From positions 248,001 through 312,000 of the forward strand of contig NZ_RJVG01000001.1 in the NCBI RefSeq assembly GCF_003752155.1: a stretch of DNA of 64,000 nucleotides, given 5' to 3'. This DNA comes from Mobilisporobacter senegalensis (GTDB lineage Bacteria > Bacillota > Clostridia > Lachnospirales > Lachnospiraceae). Below are positions 34,943-45,312 of this stretch, in pieces. Within the stretch, counting starts at the first letter, position 1. Each line of letters starts with the position of its first letter. A program made the translations under genes and the position numbers. The notes under the pieces were generated by a model. That model saw only the letters and a program-made list of their open reading frames with translations. It was not told the origin of the DNA and did not search any database.

Positions 34943-35263
34943 CTACAATTTATTTACTTCTGACATAATCTCCAGAATTGTTCGAAGTGGAGTAAGAAGT
35001 TCCTCTTCCATGTCTGAAGCTTTCTCAATACGAATTAGCTCCTTTTCGATATGCTGTAAATGCTTCCGAAATTCATCGTACATAGCCTTGTGACCTCTTA
35101 CAGTTATCTGCTGATACAATGCACTCTGTATCAAATAATCCTGCTTTTGTATCCCACATAATTTTACACGGTCATTCAGTTCTTTTGCCTCCTCTGGAGA
35201 CATCCGAAATCCAACATTTAAGCTTCTCCAGCGATTCTTTTTATCTAGTATCTTCTGACTCAT
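34943..35263 (-). CDS. MobC-like relaxosome accessory protein
   Basis: 106 residues. NVGFRMSPEEAKELNDRVKLCGIQKQDYLIQSAL is the ribbon-helix-helix-like pattern of MobC-type proteins, followed by a helical C-terminus. Such proteins bind near oriT and help the relaxase nick. The start overlaps the integrase end by 23 bp, so both come from one transcript. Confidence 0.7.
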   Translation of the reverse strand: MSQKILDKKNRWRSLNVGFRMSPEEAKELNDRVKLCGIQKQDYLIQSALYQQITVRGHKAMYDEFRKHLQHIEKELIRIEKASDMEEELLTPLRTILEIMSEVNKL

Positions 35264-36350
35264 CGTTCATGCTCTCACTTTCCATTCTTTCAAAATTTAA
35301 TCTCTCTGCCATTGCAATCTGCTTACTCGGAAACATATGGCTATAATGATAGGTAATACGAATACTTTCATGCCCAACCCTATTTGCAATATCTACCGCA
35401 GTAAAACCAGCATCAATTAACAAAGAAATATGTGAATGCCTTAGATCATGAATTGTAATTCTCTTAACTCCTGATCCTTTGCTCCCACGATCCATTTCAT
35501 GGTGAAGAAAACTTTTCGTTACCTGAAACAAACGATCTGTTGGCTTGCATTTATAAAGCATATTCATATAATCCCTCATTTCACTTACCAAGAAATCCGG
35601 CATAGAAATGAAACGATTACTTTTTGCTGTCTTTGGTGAAGTAATTACATCCTTGCCCTCTAATCTCTGATATGATTTATTAATGGTTAAATTTTTCTTC
35701 TCCAAATCAAAATCATTCATGGTCAGTGCAAGTAGTTCTCCGACACGGATACCACACCAATATAAAATCTCAAAAGCATAATAGGATTGAGGTTTATCTT
35801 TAATTACATCTGCAAATTTCAAATATTCCTCTTTTGTCCAAAATAGCATTTCTTCTTTGGACTCTTTCCCCATATTCCCAGCTTTCTTAGATGGATTTTC
35901 ATTCAGATTATAAAATCTGACCGCATGATTAAATAAACATGACAGCTCATCATGAATTGTTTTCAGATAGCCGGGCTTAAATCGTTCACCGTTTTCTTTC
36001 TTCGATTCAATCATTACATTCTGCCATTTCAAAATATCTGCGGCTGTAATCTCATTCATCTTACGCTCTCCAAAGTATGGTAATACTTTTCCTGTGATAA
36101 TGTGTTTCTTCGTAAGCCATGTGTTTAATTTCAACTTTGGCTTCATATCCTCTTCATATAATTTGTAAAACTCATTCATGGTCATATCCAAGTTTTCGCT
36201 CTGCTTCAACTTGAAATTCCGTTCCCATTCCAAGGCCTCGCGTTTTGTTGCGAAGCCTCGTTTGGTTTTACCTTTATTCTCTCCCTTCCAATTGCGGTAG
36301 TAGAAAAATACATACCACTTGCCGGTCTTCTGGTCTTTGTATGCTGACAT
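35241..36350 (-). CDS. int: Tyrosine recombinase integrase
   Basis: 369 residues. An N-terminal AP2-like arm-binding domain (KWYVFFYYRNWKGENKGKTKRGFATKREAL), a SAM-like core-binding domain near 60-155, and the catalytic domain with R202, K240, H301, R304, H327 and nucleophile Y336. All six conserved catalytic residues are present, so it should be active. It should recombine the 24-bp core found at both element ends. It is transcribed away from the right end together with the mobilization genes. Confidence 0.93.
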   Translation of the reverse strand: MSAYKDQKTGKWYVFFYYRNWKGENKGKTKRGFATKREALEWERNFKLKQSENLDMTMNEFYKLYEEDMKPKLKLNTWLTKKHIITGKVLPYFGERKMNEITAADILKWQNVMIESKKENGERFKPGYLKTIHDELSCLFNHAVRFYNLNENPSKKAGNMGKESKEEMLFWTKEEYLKFADVIKDKPQSYYAFEILYWCGIRVGELLALTMNDFDLEKKNLTINKSYQRLEGKDVITSPKTAKSNRFISMPDFLVSEMRDYMNMLYKCKPTDRLFQVTKSFLHHEMDRGSKGSGVKRITIHDLRHSHISLLIDAGFTAVDIANRVGHESIRITYHYSHMFPSKQIAMAERLNFERMESESMNDESEDTR

Positions 36351-36371
36351 CCATTGCCCTCCTTAATTCTA

Positions 36372-36560
36372 TTAATTAGCTTTTTGTAAGCCATAAAAAC
36401 GTTCCATAAAATATTGTCTGCTGACTCTGCCAGCGATTGTTACAAAATCTTTGCCGTTCAACTCGTCATTCAGTTGTCTAATAATCTTGTATGCAGTAGG
36501 TTTTTTCACTCCTAAGATTTCAACCACTTCATTTACATCCATAAACATACTTACTTCCAT
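36372..36560 (-). CDS. Excisionase-like helix-turn-helix protein
   Basis: 62 residues. MDVNEVVEILGVKKPTAYKIIRQLNDEL is an excisionase/DUF-type HTH, followed by a beta wing GRVSRQYFMERFYG. AAAGGAGG precedes the first ATG, which fixes the start. It lies 21 bp upstream of int and probably directs excision or regulates int. Confidence 0.8.
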   Translation of the reverse strand: MEVSMFMDVNEVVEILGVKKPTAYKIIRQLNDELNGKDFVTIAGRVSRQYFMERFYGLQKAN

Positions 36561-36992
36561 TCACATGCCTCCTTTCGTATTATTAGTTGTTTTGCATTCT
36601 ACATATATCTTGGTGTTCCCATTTCAGGCAACCTCTGCTGCATTATCAGCTGTGGGCTTCTTCTGTTCAAGATCCTTTCCCACCTTTTAAAGGAGTGTCA
36701 TTATGTTTTGCTCCACCATTTCTGGTATTATCGCAAAATCTGTTGCCAAGATATATCGCTATTCAATTTTCAGTAATTCATTTCTTTCTTATCTGTCCTC
36801 CTTTTTTCACTTAATGTTATTTCGTTAAGTCATGTTTATGTGTTGTATTATACTTAATGTTTTTCTATTAGTCAACATATTTTCATTAACTAAATGTAAT
36901 TTTATTTATTAAAACAATTTTATTAAGTTTGTGTTGAGTTTCAGAGCAGGCTCTGCTATACTAGATTTAATAAAAAATACAGGAGGTTTCCT
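36561..36992. other. Divergent control region of the element
   Basis: No gene supported, though several short frames are open on the minus strand near 36590-36720 and could be a leader. AT-rich DNA at 36815-36930 has repeated ACTTAA/TTAAGT and ACTTAATG motifs, including ACTTAA-N10-TTAAGT near 36810-36831. It probably holds the promoter for the xis-int-mob genes and the one for the XRE gene. Confidence 0.4.
36934..36962 (+). promoter_or_regulatory. Promoter of the XRE gene with a palindromic operator in its spacer
   Basis: -35 TTGAGT (36934-36939) and -10 TATACT (36957-36962) are 17 bp apart. The spacer holds the perfect palindrome CAGAGC-AG-GCTCTG (36942-36955). A dimeric repressor bound there would block polymerase, suggesting autoregulation by the XRE protein. 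Confidence 0.7.
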
Positions 36993-37499
36993 ATGACAAC
37001 AGGTAAGAGAATTCGATTTATCCGTACCTTTCGAGGTATGACACAAAAAGAACTCGGAATTGCTTTGGGATTTGATGCAGGAAGTGCAGACATCAGAGTT
37101 TCACAATATGAATCTGACAACAGAAAAACCATCAAGGAGCCTATGCTGCACCAGATGGCTGAAATTTTAAAAGTAAATTACAATGCACTAAAGACATATG
37201 AATTTGATAATCCATTGGATGTGATGGAATCTTTTTTCTGGTTTGAAGAGGAATTTCCGTTGCAGATAGCTCTGTTTGAATTTCAGACGGATAAGGATAT
37301 TGATAAGCCGTCAATGAAGATTCCAGCTGGTACAGATGGAGAAGCTATTGAATCGCCGATTGCAGTAATGTTTGCATTACCGGAATATCGAAGATGTTTT
37401 AAAGAATGGCAACAAAAAAAACGTGACTACCATAATGGGGTAATCACGAAGGAAGAATATGTGGAGTGGAAATTGCAGTGGGATTATAAATCTATATAA
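36993..37499 (+). CDS. XRE family transcriptional regulator
   Basis: 168 residues. An N-terminal Cro/CI-type HTH (RIRFIRTFRGMTQKELGIALGF then IRVSQYESDNR) covers about 5-65. The C-terminal 100 residues are acidic and unrecognised. AGGAGG lies 6 bases before the ATG. It sits divergent from xis-int and is the likely lysogeny-style repressor of element excision or transfer. Confidence 0.85.
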   Translation: MTTGKRIRFIRTFRGMTQKELGIALGFDAGSADIRVSQYESDNRKTIKEPMLHQMAEILKVNYNALKTYEFDNPLDVMESFFWFEEEFPLQIALFEFQTDKDIDKPSMKIPAGTDGEAIESPIAVMFALPEYRRCFKEWQQKKRDYHNGVITKEEYVEWKLQWDYKSI

Positions 37500-37592
37500 A
37501 CTTTTAATTATATAACATCATCTATTACTTTGATTCTTGTGAAAGTTATTTTACTATACTCAATCCTAAAATACAAAGGAGATTAGCCAAAT

Positions 37593-39659
37593 ATGGACAT
37601 TATATTGAACAATTATTTTCAAAAATTTATTACTGAACAGAATTTAGACAAAAAAAATCTCGAGAAGAACTTCGAAAAATTTATTAATTATATATGTTTA
37701 TCCTCAAAGAACATACTAAATTTTGATTTATTCTCATCATGTGTAGGAAATGGAGACGACGCTGGAATTGACGGATTTGCTCTCTCCATTAATAATCGTT
37801 ACATTAATAATATCTCAGAATTAACTACTTTAATCAATACCGGAATGGATTTTTCGATTGAGTTTTTCTTTATTCAATCAAAAACCTCAGAGGCTTTTAC
37901 AACAAAAGAAATTGGTACTTTCGGTGATGGCGTTGCAGATATGTTTAGACCTGTTGATGTAACAAAGAAAAAAATGAACGAATTAATAACTGAAAAATAT
38001 AATATGGTTCAAAAAATTCTTCAAAATTATGAATTTATTAAAACAATAAAAATTAATTTGTACTATATTACTCCTGGTACTTATGTTGAAGATGATAACC
38101 ATATATCAACCAAAAATAGAATAATGGAGACGCTATTGTTACTAGATATTTTTAAGAAAGATGATATATGCATTCAAATACTAGATAAAGCATTTATCAG
38201 AAAACAATACGAATTAACGAAAGTTCAAAATAGTGCAACTTTTGAATTGAATAATAAAATTGAAATTCCATATATAGCCGGCGTCAAAGAATCTTATTTT
38301 GCAGTTATGCCTATAAAAGAATATTTGAAAATAATAATTGATGATAGTGACCGAATTCGTCGTGGTATATTTGAATTGAATGTACGTGATTTTGCTGGTT
38401 CAGAAGATAATCGTGTTAATCAAGATATTATCCAAACACTTAACTCAGACCATAAAGAAACATTTGGCTTGCTAAATAATGGTATAACTATAGTTGGCAA
38501 GTCATTAGACAAGGGACAAGGACAATATACTATTAAAAACTTTTATATCGTGAATGGATGTCAAACAACAAATATATTATATGAAAACAGAGATCTCATC
38601 AATGCAGAAATGTGGATAAGCGTTAAAATCGTAATTACTCAAAATGACAAAATAATAAAAGATATTGTAAAAGCTACAAATAACCAAACAGAAGTTCAAG
38701 AAATACAATTGTTATCAATGGATGAATATCAAGAAGAGTTGGAAAGTTTCTACAATACATACGACACTTTTACACAATTATATTATGAAAGAAGAGATGG
38801 ACAATACCGTGATAGACAAGATGTTGAAAGTTCTAAAATTATAAGTCCAGAGTTACAAATGAAATGTTTTGCTTCTGTGTTTTTAGCTTCTCCTCATATA
38901 GCTAGTAGATTTGTTGGCAAACTGCAAGAAGAAGTCAGTAAAAAAATATTTGTGAATGACCATAAACCTATAATGTATTATACTTCTAGTTTTCTAAATT
39001 ATAGAATTGAAAATACATTTAAAAATGAACTAATAGAACAAACATATTATAAATTCAAATATCATATTGAAATGATTATATCTCATTTAGTTTGGGTTAA
39101 AGAAAAAACACCGCCGGCAAACTCTCGTAAAATGGAAGATTATTGCCTAAAGTTACTTAATGCGGTAAATGATGATAGCAGTTTCTTCTCTTTATTAGAA
39201 GCAGCAAAAACATGCGTTAAAGATGTTATCAAAAACTTAAATAATACAGAAGCAAATAAAACACTTGGAATTGTTAATGAATTACTTTTATATTCTGAAA
39301 TTGAATGGAATGAAAAAGATATAAATCAAGCTACTGTATTTATTTCACAAATTGATGAATATTTAACTCCTTTTTATAATATGGGATTCTTTGATGGCGA
39401 CTTAAGATATAACTTTGAAACAAATCTAAGTTTCTTAGAAACCTTTATTGCTAATAAGCCAACTATAAAAAAATTGATATCCCCAGACTTTTTCTCTGAA
39501 ATTAGGGATGGCTTAGATGAAAAAAATAGACAAAGTAGAAAAGACAAATCCTTTTTAATCTATAATAAATTTAACAAGGACTTGAAGACTTTAGTTTCTA
39601 ATAAATTAGAACTTGCACAAAATTTTAAACAAAGACATTCTACTGACAATAACTTTTAA
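37593..39659 (+). CDS. AIPR family abortive infection protein
   Basis: 688 residues. The central motifs LLNNGITIVGKS (near 293) and FYIVNGCQTTNILYEN (near 320) are the signature of AIPR proteins (abortive infection phage resistance, AbiPi group). The N-terminal region has GDDAGIDGFAL with D60, then E90 and Q95-S-K97, a PD-(D/E)XK-like nuclease pattern. It may cleave nucleic acid upon infection. Very AT-rich. The stop codon TAA at 39657-39659 lies inside the attR core, so the last residues depend on integration or circular joining. AAAGGAG precedes the start. Confidence 0.85.
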   Translation: MDIILNNYFQKFITEQNLDKKNLEKNFEKFINYICLSSKNILNFDLFSSCVGNGDDAGIDGFALSINNRYINNISELTTLINTGMDFSIEFFFIQSKTSEAFTTKEIGTFGDGVADMFRPVDVTKKKMNELITEKYNMVQKILQNYEFIKTIKINLYYITPGTYVEDDNHISTKNRIMETLLLLDIFKKDDICIQILDKAFIRKQYELTKVQNSATFELNNKIEIPYIAGVKESYFAVMPIKEYLKIIIDDSDRIRRGIFELNVRDFAGSEDNRVNQDIIQTLNSDHKETFGLLNNGITIVGKSLDKGQGQYTIKNFYIVNGCQTTNILYENRDLINAEMWISVKIVITQNDKIIKDIVKATNNQTEVQEIQLLSMDEYQEELESFYNTYDTFTQLYYERRDGQYRDRQDVESSKIISPELQMKCFASVFLASPHIASRFVGKLQEEVSKKIFVNDHKPIMYYTSSFLNYRIENTFKNELIEQTYYKFKYHIEMIISHLVWVKEKTPPANSRKMEDYCLKLLNAVNDDSSFFSLLEAAKTCVKDVIKNLNNTEANKTLGIVNELLLYSEIEWNEKDINQATVFISQIDEYLTPFYNMGFFDGDLRYNFETNLSFLETFIANKPTIKKLISPDFFSEIRDGLDEKNRQSRKDKSFLIYNKFNKDLKTLVSNKLELAQNFKQRHSTDNNF

Positions 39660-39676
39660 TATCAATTTAATATCAA
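39653..39676 (+). repeat. Right attachment site (attR) core
   Basis: Identical to 22100-22123: CT plus two TTTAATATCAA copies. It overlaps the AIPR stop codon on its left and is followed by CCCCAAAAAAC, the outer arm of the inverted repeat that joins with GTTTTTGGGG at the left end. Confidence 0.85.
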
Positions 39677-39680
39677 CCCC

Positions 39681-39726
39681 AAAAAACAAATCCTACAACC
39701 CTCATAAACACTGGGATGTAGGATTT
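39681..39726. terminator. Convergent terminator of guaA and AIPR
   Basis: Stem AAATCCTACA (39688-39697) with TGTAGGATTT (39717-39726). On the minus strand the run GTTTTTTG follows; on the plus strand TCCTTTATT follows. The mobile element inserted directly beyond this hairpin. Confidence 0.9.
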
Positions 39727-39733
39727 TCCTTTA

Positions 39734-41275
39734 TTACTCAAACTCTATCGTTGCAGGTGGTTTCCCGGTACAATCATACATTACTCTATTCACACCTTTA
39801 ACCTCATTCACTATCCTACTGGACACCTTACCAATTACTTCCCAAGGCAACTCAGCAAATTCCGCAGTCATAAAATCCGTTGTAGTAACCGCTCTTAACG
39901 CAATGGCATAATCGTAAGTTCTTTCATCGCCCATGACACCTACGGAACGCATATTAGTCAATGCTGCAAAGTACTGGCCGATTTGCTTATCAATACCTGC
40001 TTTGGCGATTTCTTCACGGTAAATGAAATCTGCATCTTGTACGATACGTACTTTTTCTGGGGTTACGGCTCCGATGATACGGATGCCAAGGCCTGGGCCT
40101 GGGAATGGTTGTCTATAAACTAATTGTTCAGGGATTCCAAGTTCCAGTCCTGCTTTTCTAACTTCATCTTTAAATAAGTCACGAAGTGGTTCAATGATTT
40201 CTTTGAAGTCTACATAATCAGGAAGTCCTCCAACATTATGGTGGGATTTAATGACTGCTGATTTTCCAAGACCACTTTCGATAACATCCGGGTAGATGGT
40301 ACCTTGTACTAAGAAGTCGACCACTCCAATCTTCTTTGCTTCTTCTTCGAAGACACGGATGAATTCTTCCCCGATGATTTTTCTTTTCGCTTCCGGTTCT
40401 TCTACTTCATCTAATTTTTTATAGAATCTATCCTGGGCATTTACACGGATAAAGTTAAGGTCATAATGTCCGCTAGGTCCAAATACTGCTTCTACTTCAT
40501 CTCCTTCGTTTTTACGAAGCAGGCCGTGGTCTACGAATACGCAGGTAAGCTGTTTTCCAATGGCTTTTGATAATAATACAGCGGCCACTGAGGAATCTAC
40601 ACCACCGGATAGAGCACATAATACTTTGCCGTTGCCAACTTTTTCACGGATTTCTTTGATGCTGGTTTCCACGAAAGAATCCATCTTCCAGTCACCGGAA
40701 CAATTACATATATTATATAGGAAGTTACGAAGCATCTTTGTTCCTTCTGTAGTATGCATTACTTCCGGGTGGAATTGTACGGAATATAATTTCTGGTCTG
40801 GGTTTTCGAATGCTGCAACAGGACAGGATTCCGAATGTGCAGTAACTTTGAAACCATCTGCTAATTTTGAGATATAATCTGTATGGCTCATCCAGCAGAC
40901 TGTTTTATTTGAAACACCTTCGAACAATTTAGAACTGGCTTCAACTTCTATTTCTGTTTTACCATATTCTCTTACTGGTGCTTTACTTACGGTTCCACCA
41001 AGCAGATATGTCATGAGCTGGGATCCATAGCAGATTCCAAGTACCGGGATACCTAAGTTAAAGATTTCCTTATCACATCTTGGTGAATCCTCTTCATATA
41101 CACTATTTGGACCACCAGTGAATATAATTCCCTTTGGTGCAAGTTCTCTTATTTTATCTATGCTTATATTATATGGCAATACTTCACAGTACACATTACA
41201 CTCTCTTACTCGTCTTGCGATTAATTGATTATACTGACCGCCAAAATCGAGTATGATAACTAATTCCTTTTTCAC
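39734..41275 (-). CDS. guaA: GMP synthase (glutamine-hydrolysing)
   Basis: About 513 residues from the GTG at 41275, which has AGGAGG 7 bases upstream; an upstream in-frame ATG at 41323 is less likely. An N-terminal class I glutamine amidotransferase has the nucleophile in [10 protein letters not shown] and the His/Glu in QFHPEV. An ATP-pyrophosphatase domain has SGGVDSSV, and the C-terminal dimerisation domain ends KPPATIEFE. It converts XMP to GMP. Monocistronic, with a long upstream region. Confidence 0.97.
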   Translation of the reverse strand: MKKELVIILDFGGQYNQLIARRVRECNVYCEVLPYNISIDKIRELAPKGIIFTGGPNSVYEEDSPRCDKEIFNLGIPVLGICYGSQLMTYLLGGTVSKAPVREYGKTEIEVEASSKLFEGVSNKTVCWMSHTDYISKLADGFKVTAHSESCPVAAFENPDQKLYSVQFHPEVMHTTEGTKMLRNFLYNICNCSGDWKMDSFVETSIKEIREKVGNGKVLCALSGGVDSSVAAVLLSKAIGKQLTCVFVDHGLLRKNEGDEVEAVFGPSGHYDLNFIRVNAQDRFYKKLDEVEEPEAKRKIIGEEFIRVFEEEAKKIGVVDFLVQGTIYPDVIESGLGKSAVIKSHHNVGGLPDYVDFKEIIEPLRDLFKDEVRKAGLELGIPEQLVYRQPFPGPGLGIRIIGAVTPEKVRIVQDADFIYREEIAKAGIDKQIGQYFAALTNMRSVGVMGDERTYDYAIALRAVTTTDFMTAEFAELPWEVIGKVSSRIVNEVKGVNRVMYDCTGKPPATIEFE

Positions 41276-41745
41276 GGGTTTTCCTCCTGATTCTATCAAT
41301 AGCTTGTTTTTAATTATTAGCATTATTCTACAACATTCTCTTATATTTAACCAGTCCCAAATAAATTTTTGAATAAAATGTCTTATTATTGCTTAAATTG
41401 TAACCATATTCTATATAGTTTGTTATAAGGATATGGATCCATAAAAATACTCCAGTTTCAGTTTATAAATTATAGTTATGTTCTATATAATCTGCCATAA
41501 TAATTGATTTATTCTTGTTAACATAACTTATGTGGATATACTTACATATTCATTTGAATCTCAAATCTAGCTTGAAAGATTCCTTTCAAACTTATACTTA
41601 ACAAATACTTGGGAAATTCCAAAGCTTTGGTTATTTATTAGTTTCCCAATTACCTATTATACTTAGCAAATTTTACGATGAAATTAATTCACTATTTTAA
41701 AAATGAATTGAGGGATAGAATCGAGAACTCATTTCATATAAAACA
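41276..41745. other. Intergenic region upstream of guaA
   Basis: AT-rich; no gene seen. It contains a hairpin with an inner palindrome CCAAAGCTTTGG (41619-41630) and outer arms TTGGGAAA (41609-41616)/TTTCCCAA (41642-41649). Two degenerate copies of TTCTATATA-TnTGnnATAA occur about 80 bp apart, near 41409 and 41491. I looked for a purine riboswitch and did not find the conserved core. A possible guaA -10 TAGAAT lies near 41330. Confidence 0.35.
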
Positions 41746-41779
41746 ATACACCAATCCTATCTTAATAGAATTGGTGTAT
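41746..41779 (-). terminator. Terminator of the uvrB-uvrA-HD transcript
   Basis: Stem ATACACCAAT (41746-41755) with ATTGGTGTAT (41770-41779), followed on the minus strand by TGTTTTATAT. It lies 30 bp beyond the HD gene stop. Confidence 0.88.
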
Positions 41780-41809
41780 ATGGAATTATCGCACGATATC
41801 AAGTGGGAC

Positions 41810-42400
41810 TTAATTCAACTCATCCAGATTCATTTCAAATCCAGGTAAGAATTCCTTCATAAAGATCTCCACTTCCTTAAGTTCCATATCTTTTAATACT
41901 TTCTTTAAAGAGTTCTCTGCATTTATAAATTCTGTATTCCCTGTTTTTCTCTCTTCCATACACTTGATCAATGCGGATAACTTGTCTGCCGCCTTTACTA
42001 ATCTCCACAGATATTCTTCATCTTTGTTTTTAAAAAAGACAGATTCATAATCCTCTTTTAAATCCTCTGGCAGCATAGAGAGCAGTTGTTTTGAAGCACC
42101 TTTCTCGATATCTTTAAAGGCACTTTGTATCTGTAGATTGTGATATTTAATTGGGGTAGGCATATCTCCGGTGATAATCTCGCTGGAATCATGATAGATT
42201 GCAATCAAAGCCGCTTTACTAACATCCAGATGATTTCCCAATCTGCGATTACTGATCACTGCAAGGGCATGGACCAGCATGGCAACTTCAAGAGAATGTT
42301 CGCTTAAATTCTCTTCTCTTGAGTTACGCATTAGTGCCCAACGCTTGATATATTTCATTCTTGAAATCATTGCAAAGAAGTTATATTTCATACTTACCAT
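41810..42400 (-). CDS. HD-domain 5'-deoxynucleotidase (YfbR-like)
   Basis: About 196 residues. The start is taken at the ATG ending at 42400 (MVSMKYNFF) or the one at 42391 (MKYNFFAM), since these follow the uvrA stop; longer frames run back into uvrA. The HD motif ligands are in LSEHSLEVAML, IYHDSSE and KAADKLSALI. YfbR-type enzymes dephosphorylate deoxynucleoside monophosphates. It follows uvrA directly, an arrangement suggesting nucleotide salvage after repair, which is inference. Confidence 0.85.
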   Translation of the reverse strand: MVSMKYNFFAMISRMKYIKRWALMRNSREENLSEHSLEVAMLVHALAVISNRRLGNHLDVSKAALIAIYHDSSEIITGDMPTPIKYHNLQIQSAFKDIEKGASKQLLSMLPEDLKEDYESVFFKNKDEEYLWRLVKAADKLSALIKCMEERKTGNTEFINAENSLKKVLKDMELKEVEIFMKEFLPGFEMNLDELN

Positions 42401-42401
42401 C

Positions 42402-45236
42402 CTACTCTTCCAGACACTTCTTAATATAAACACCTGTATGGGATTTCTTATTCTTCGCCACTTCTTCCGGTGTTCCCTTGGCAATTACCGTACCACCTTT
42501 ATCTCCGCCTTCCGGACCGATATCAATGATATAGTCTGCGGTCTTGATCACATCAAGGTTATGTTCGATGACTACTACTGTGTTACCCCCTTCGGATAAA
42601 CGATGTAATATCTCAATTAACTTATGGACATCTGCAAAATGTAAACCTGTGGTAGGCTCATCTAAGATATAGATTGTCTTTCCGGTGCTGCGTTTACTAA
42701 GTTCTGTTGCAAGCTTGATTCTTTGTGCTTCTCCACCGGATAAAGTGGTGGAAGGTTGTCCAAGCCTTATATAGGATAAACCAACGTCGTTCAGGGTTTC
42801 AATTTTTCTCTTTATGGATGGCATATTCTCGAAGAAGGTAAGTGCTTCTTCTACCGTCATGTCAAGCACATCATAGATACTCTTTCCTTTATATTTTACT
42901 TCTAAGGTTTCTCTGTTATAACGTTTTCCATTACATACTTCACATGGAACATAGATATCAGGTAAGAAGTTCATTTCGATCTTGATGATACCGTCACCGC
43001 TGCAGGCTTCACATCTGCCGCCTTTTACGTTGAAACTAAACCTTCCCTTTTTATAGCCTTTTGTTTTCGCATCCTGGGTTGCCGCAAAAAGGTCTCTGAT
43101 CTGATCAAATACCCCTGTATACGTTGCAGGATTGGATCTTGGAGTACGGCCAATTGGAGATTGGTCAATATTGATTACTTTATCCAGTTTTTCAATTCCA
43201 ATCATCTTATCATGTTTACCCGGAATGCAGCGGGCACGGTTCAAGTCCCTTGCTAATCTCTTATATAGGATCTCATTTACCAAGGAACTTTTACCAGAAC
43301 CGGATACCCCTGTAACACAAGTCATAATTCCAAGTGGAATATCAACACTTACATTCTTAAGGTTATTCTCTTTTGCACCTTTAATGGAGATGAATTCAGC
43401 AGGTTTCCTTCTCTCTTTTGGTACAGGTATCTTAATTCTTCTGCTTAGGTAAGCTCCTGTAACAGAATCTTTCACTTTCATGATCTCTTTGGCAGTTCCC
43501 GATGCAATGACTTGTCCACCATGTTCTCCTGCTCCAGGACCAATATCCACAATATAATCTGCTGCAAACATGGTATCTTCATCATGTTCTACCACAATCA
43601 GTGTATTACCCAAATTTTTAAGGTTGTTCAATGTCATTAATAATTTATCATTATCTCTTTGATGAAGGCCGATACTTGGTTCATCTAAGATATAAGCAAC
43701 TCCTACAAGACCAGACCCGATCTGGGTAGCCAGGCGGATTCTTTGAGCTTCACCTCCGGATAATGTTCCAGTAGCTCTTGACAGAGACAGGTAATCCAGC
43801 CCCACATCAATCAAGAATTTAATTCTGGATCTTATTTCTTTTAATACAAGTTCTCCAATCTTTAACTGCATTGGTGTCAATTGAAGATTCTCCATAAAGG
43901 CAGATAGGTCACGGATAGAATAGTCTGTAATTTCAGAGATATTCTTATCTCCTACGGTTACTGCCAATGCCTCTTTCTTAAGACGTCTGCCCCCGCATTC
44001 CTTACATGGAGTAACTCTCATGAAAGACTCATACTCCTGTTTGCTGGAATCAGAGCCTGTTTCACGATACCTTCTCTCTACATTTCTAATCAGCCCTTCA
44101 AATGCAACATCATAAACACCTTCTCCACGCTGGCCTTTGTAATAAACTTTAACACTCTTTCCATTGGTTCCATGAATGATGATATTCTTAATCTTCTCCG
44201 GAAGTTTTTCATATGGAGTATTTAAATCAAATTTATATTCTTTCGCCAGGGCATCTAAAACAGCCCTTGTATAACTGGATTTGTCAACTGCTGACTGCCA
44301 GCCCATTACTGCAATGGCACCCTCGGTGATGCTAAGGGATTTATCCGGGATCATAAGATCCTCATCAAATTCCATCTTAATTCCCAGTCCGTGGCAATCA
44401 GGGCAGGCACCAAACGGATTATTAAAAGAAAATATTCTTGGTTCCACTTCGTCAATACTGATTCCACAGTCCGGACAGGAGAAGCTCTGGCTGAAGTTAA
44501 GTATTTCTCCTTCTACTACATCCACCACCAATAATCCATCTGAAAGTTTTAATACAGTTTCAATGGAATCGGATAATCTCTTCTCGATTCCTTCCTTTAT
44601 GACTAATCGATCAATAATGATTTCGATATTATGCTTTTTGTTCTTATCCAGTTTAATCTCTTCTGATAATTCATAGAGATTTCCATCTACCATTACTCTC
44701 ACATATCCGCTTTTCTTCGCCTGTTCGAAAATCTTAACATGCTCTCCTTTTCGGCCGCGGACAACGGGAGCCAGTAATTGAATCTTGGTTTTCTCAGGTA
44801 GTTTCATGATATCATCTACCATCTGATCTACCGTCTGTTTCTTAATCTCTTTCCCACAGTCCGGACAATGGGGGATACCTACCCTCGCATAGAGCAATCT
44901 GAAATAATCATAGATTTCTGTTACCGTTCCAACGGTAGATCTTGGATTACGGTTCGTAGACTTCTGGTCAATGGAGATCGCCGGTGGCAATCCTTCAATA
45001 CTTTCTACATTAGGCTTTTCCATCTGTCCCAGGAATTGTCTTGCATAAGAAGACAAAGATTCCATATATCGTCTCTGGCCTTCTGCATAAATTGTATCAA
45101 ATGCCAGAGAGGATTTTCCTGAACCGCTCAGTCCTGTTAATACTACGAACTGATCTCTTGGGATGTCAATATTAATATTCTTTAGGTTGTGCTCTTTGGC
45201 ACCTCTGATTTTTATATAATGTTTCTTATCCGCCAT
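42402..45236 (-). CDS. uvrA: UvrABC system protein A
   Basis: 944 residues with two ABC ATPase modules (first Walker [11 protein letters not shown] near 32-41; second [10 protein letters not shown] near 640), both ABC signatures LSGGEAQR, and four Cys pairs forming zinc fingers, for example CPDCG and CEVCNG. It is the DNA-damage recognition dimer of nucleotide excision repair. It lies 76 bp downstream of uvrB in one transcript. GAGGT precedes the ATG. Confidence 0.98.
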   Translation of the reverse strand: MADKKHYIKIRGAKEHNLKNINIDIPRDQFVVLTGLSGSGKSSLAFDTIYAEGQRRYMESLSSYARQFLGQMEKPNVESIEGLPPAISIDQKSTNRNPRSTVGTVTEIYDYFRLLYARVGIPHCPDCGKEIKKQTVDQMVDDIMKLPEKTKIQLLAPVVRGRKGEHVKIFEQAKKSGYVRVMVDGNLYELSEEIKLDKNKKHNIEIIIDRLVIKEGIEKRLSDSIETVLKLSDGLLVVDVVEGEILNFSQSFSCPDCGISIDEVEPRIFSFNNPFGACPDCHGLGIKMEFDEDLMIPDKSLSITEGAIAVMGWQSAVDKSSYTRAVLDALAKEYKFDLNTPYEKLPEKIKNIIIHGTNGKSVKVYYKGQRGEGVYDVAFEGLIRNVERRYRETGSDSSKQEYESFMRVTPCKECGGRRLKKEALAVTVGDKNISEITDYSIRDLSAFMENLQLTPMQLKIGELVLKEIRSRIKFLIDVGLDYLSLSRATGTLSGGEAQRIRLATQIGSGLVGVAYILDEPSIGLHQRDNDKLLMTLNNLKNLGNTLIVVEHDEDTMFAADYIVDIGPGAGEHGGQVIASGTAKEIMKVKDSVTGAYLSRRIKIPVPKERRKPAEFISIKGAKENNLKNVSVDIPLGIMTCVTGVSGSGKSSLVNEILYKRLARDLNRARCIPGKHDKMIGIEKLDKVINIDQSPIGRTPRSNPATYTGVFDQIRDLFAATQDAKTKGYKKGRFSFNVKGGRCEACSGDGIIKIEMNFLPDIYVPCEVCNGKRYNRETLEVKYKGKSIYDVLDMTVEEALTFFENMPSIKRKIETLNDVGLSYIRLGQPSTTLSGGEAQRIKLATELSKRSTGKTIYILDEPTTGLHFADVHKLIEILHRLSEGGNTVVVIEHNLDVIKTADYIIDIGPEGGDKGGTVIAKGTPEEVAKNKKSHTGVYIKKCLEE

Positions 45237-45312
45237 TACTTTTTACCTCATTTTCTAATGCTTATGAATGAACATACATGCTGTATATCTTTATTTGCCA
45301 GTCAGACAGCAA

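Larger units (their letters stand above)
22100..39676. mobile_element. Integrative mobilizable element with defence cargo
   Basis: Bounded by identical 24-bp direct repeats at 22100-22123 and 39653-39676, giving a 17,553-bp unit. Inside are a tyrosine integrase, an excisionase-like HTH protein, an XRE regulator, a MobV relaxase, a MobC-like accessory protein, a RepA-like helicase, TnpV and an iteron array; there are no conjugation channel genes, so transfer would need a helper. Cargo is restriction-modification, a nuclease-ATPase-MBL trio and AIPR. Insertion is just downstream of the guaA terminator. Joining the outer flanks restores an inverted repeat, GTTTTTGGGG (22088-22097) against CCCCAAAAAAC (39677-39687), around the core. 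Confidence 0.85.

Noticed and set aside
36590-36740. Leader ORFs before the excisionase gene
   Set aside because: Several frames are open but none has a supported start, so no gene is called.
39734-39760. attB inside the 3' end of guaA
   Set aside because: The repeated core lies about 58 bp beyond the guaA stop codon and there is no guaA-like duplicate at the left end.
41324-41540. Purine riboswitch upstream of guaA
   Set aside because: ATATGG-like words occur but the conserved loop and core sequence in the right order is missing on the guaA strand.
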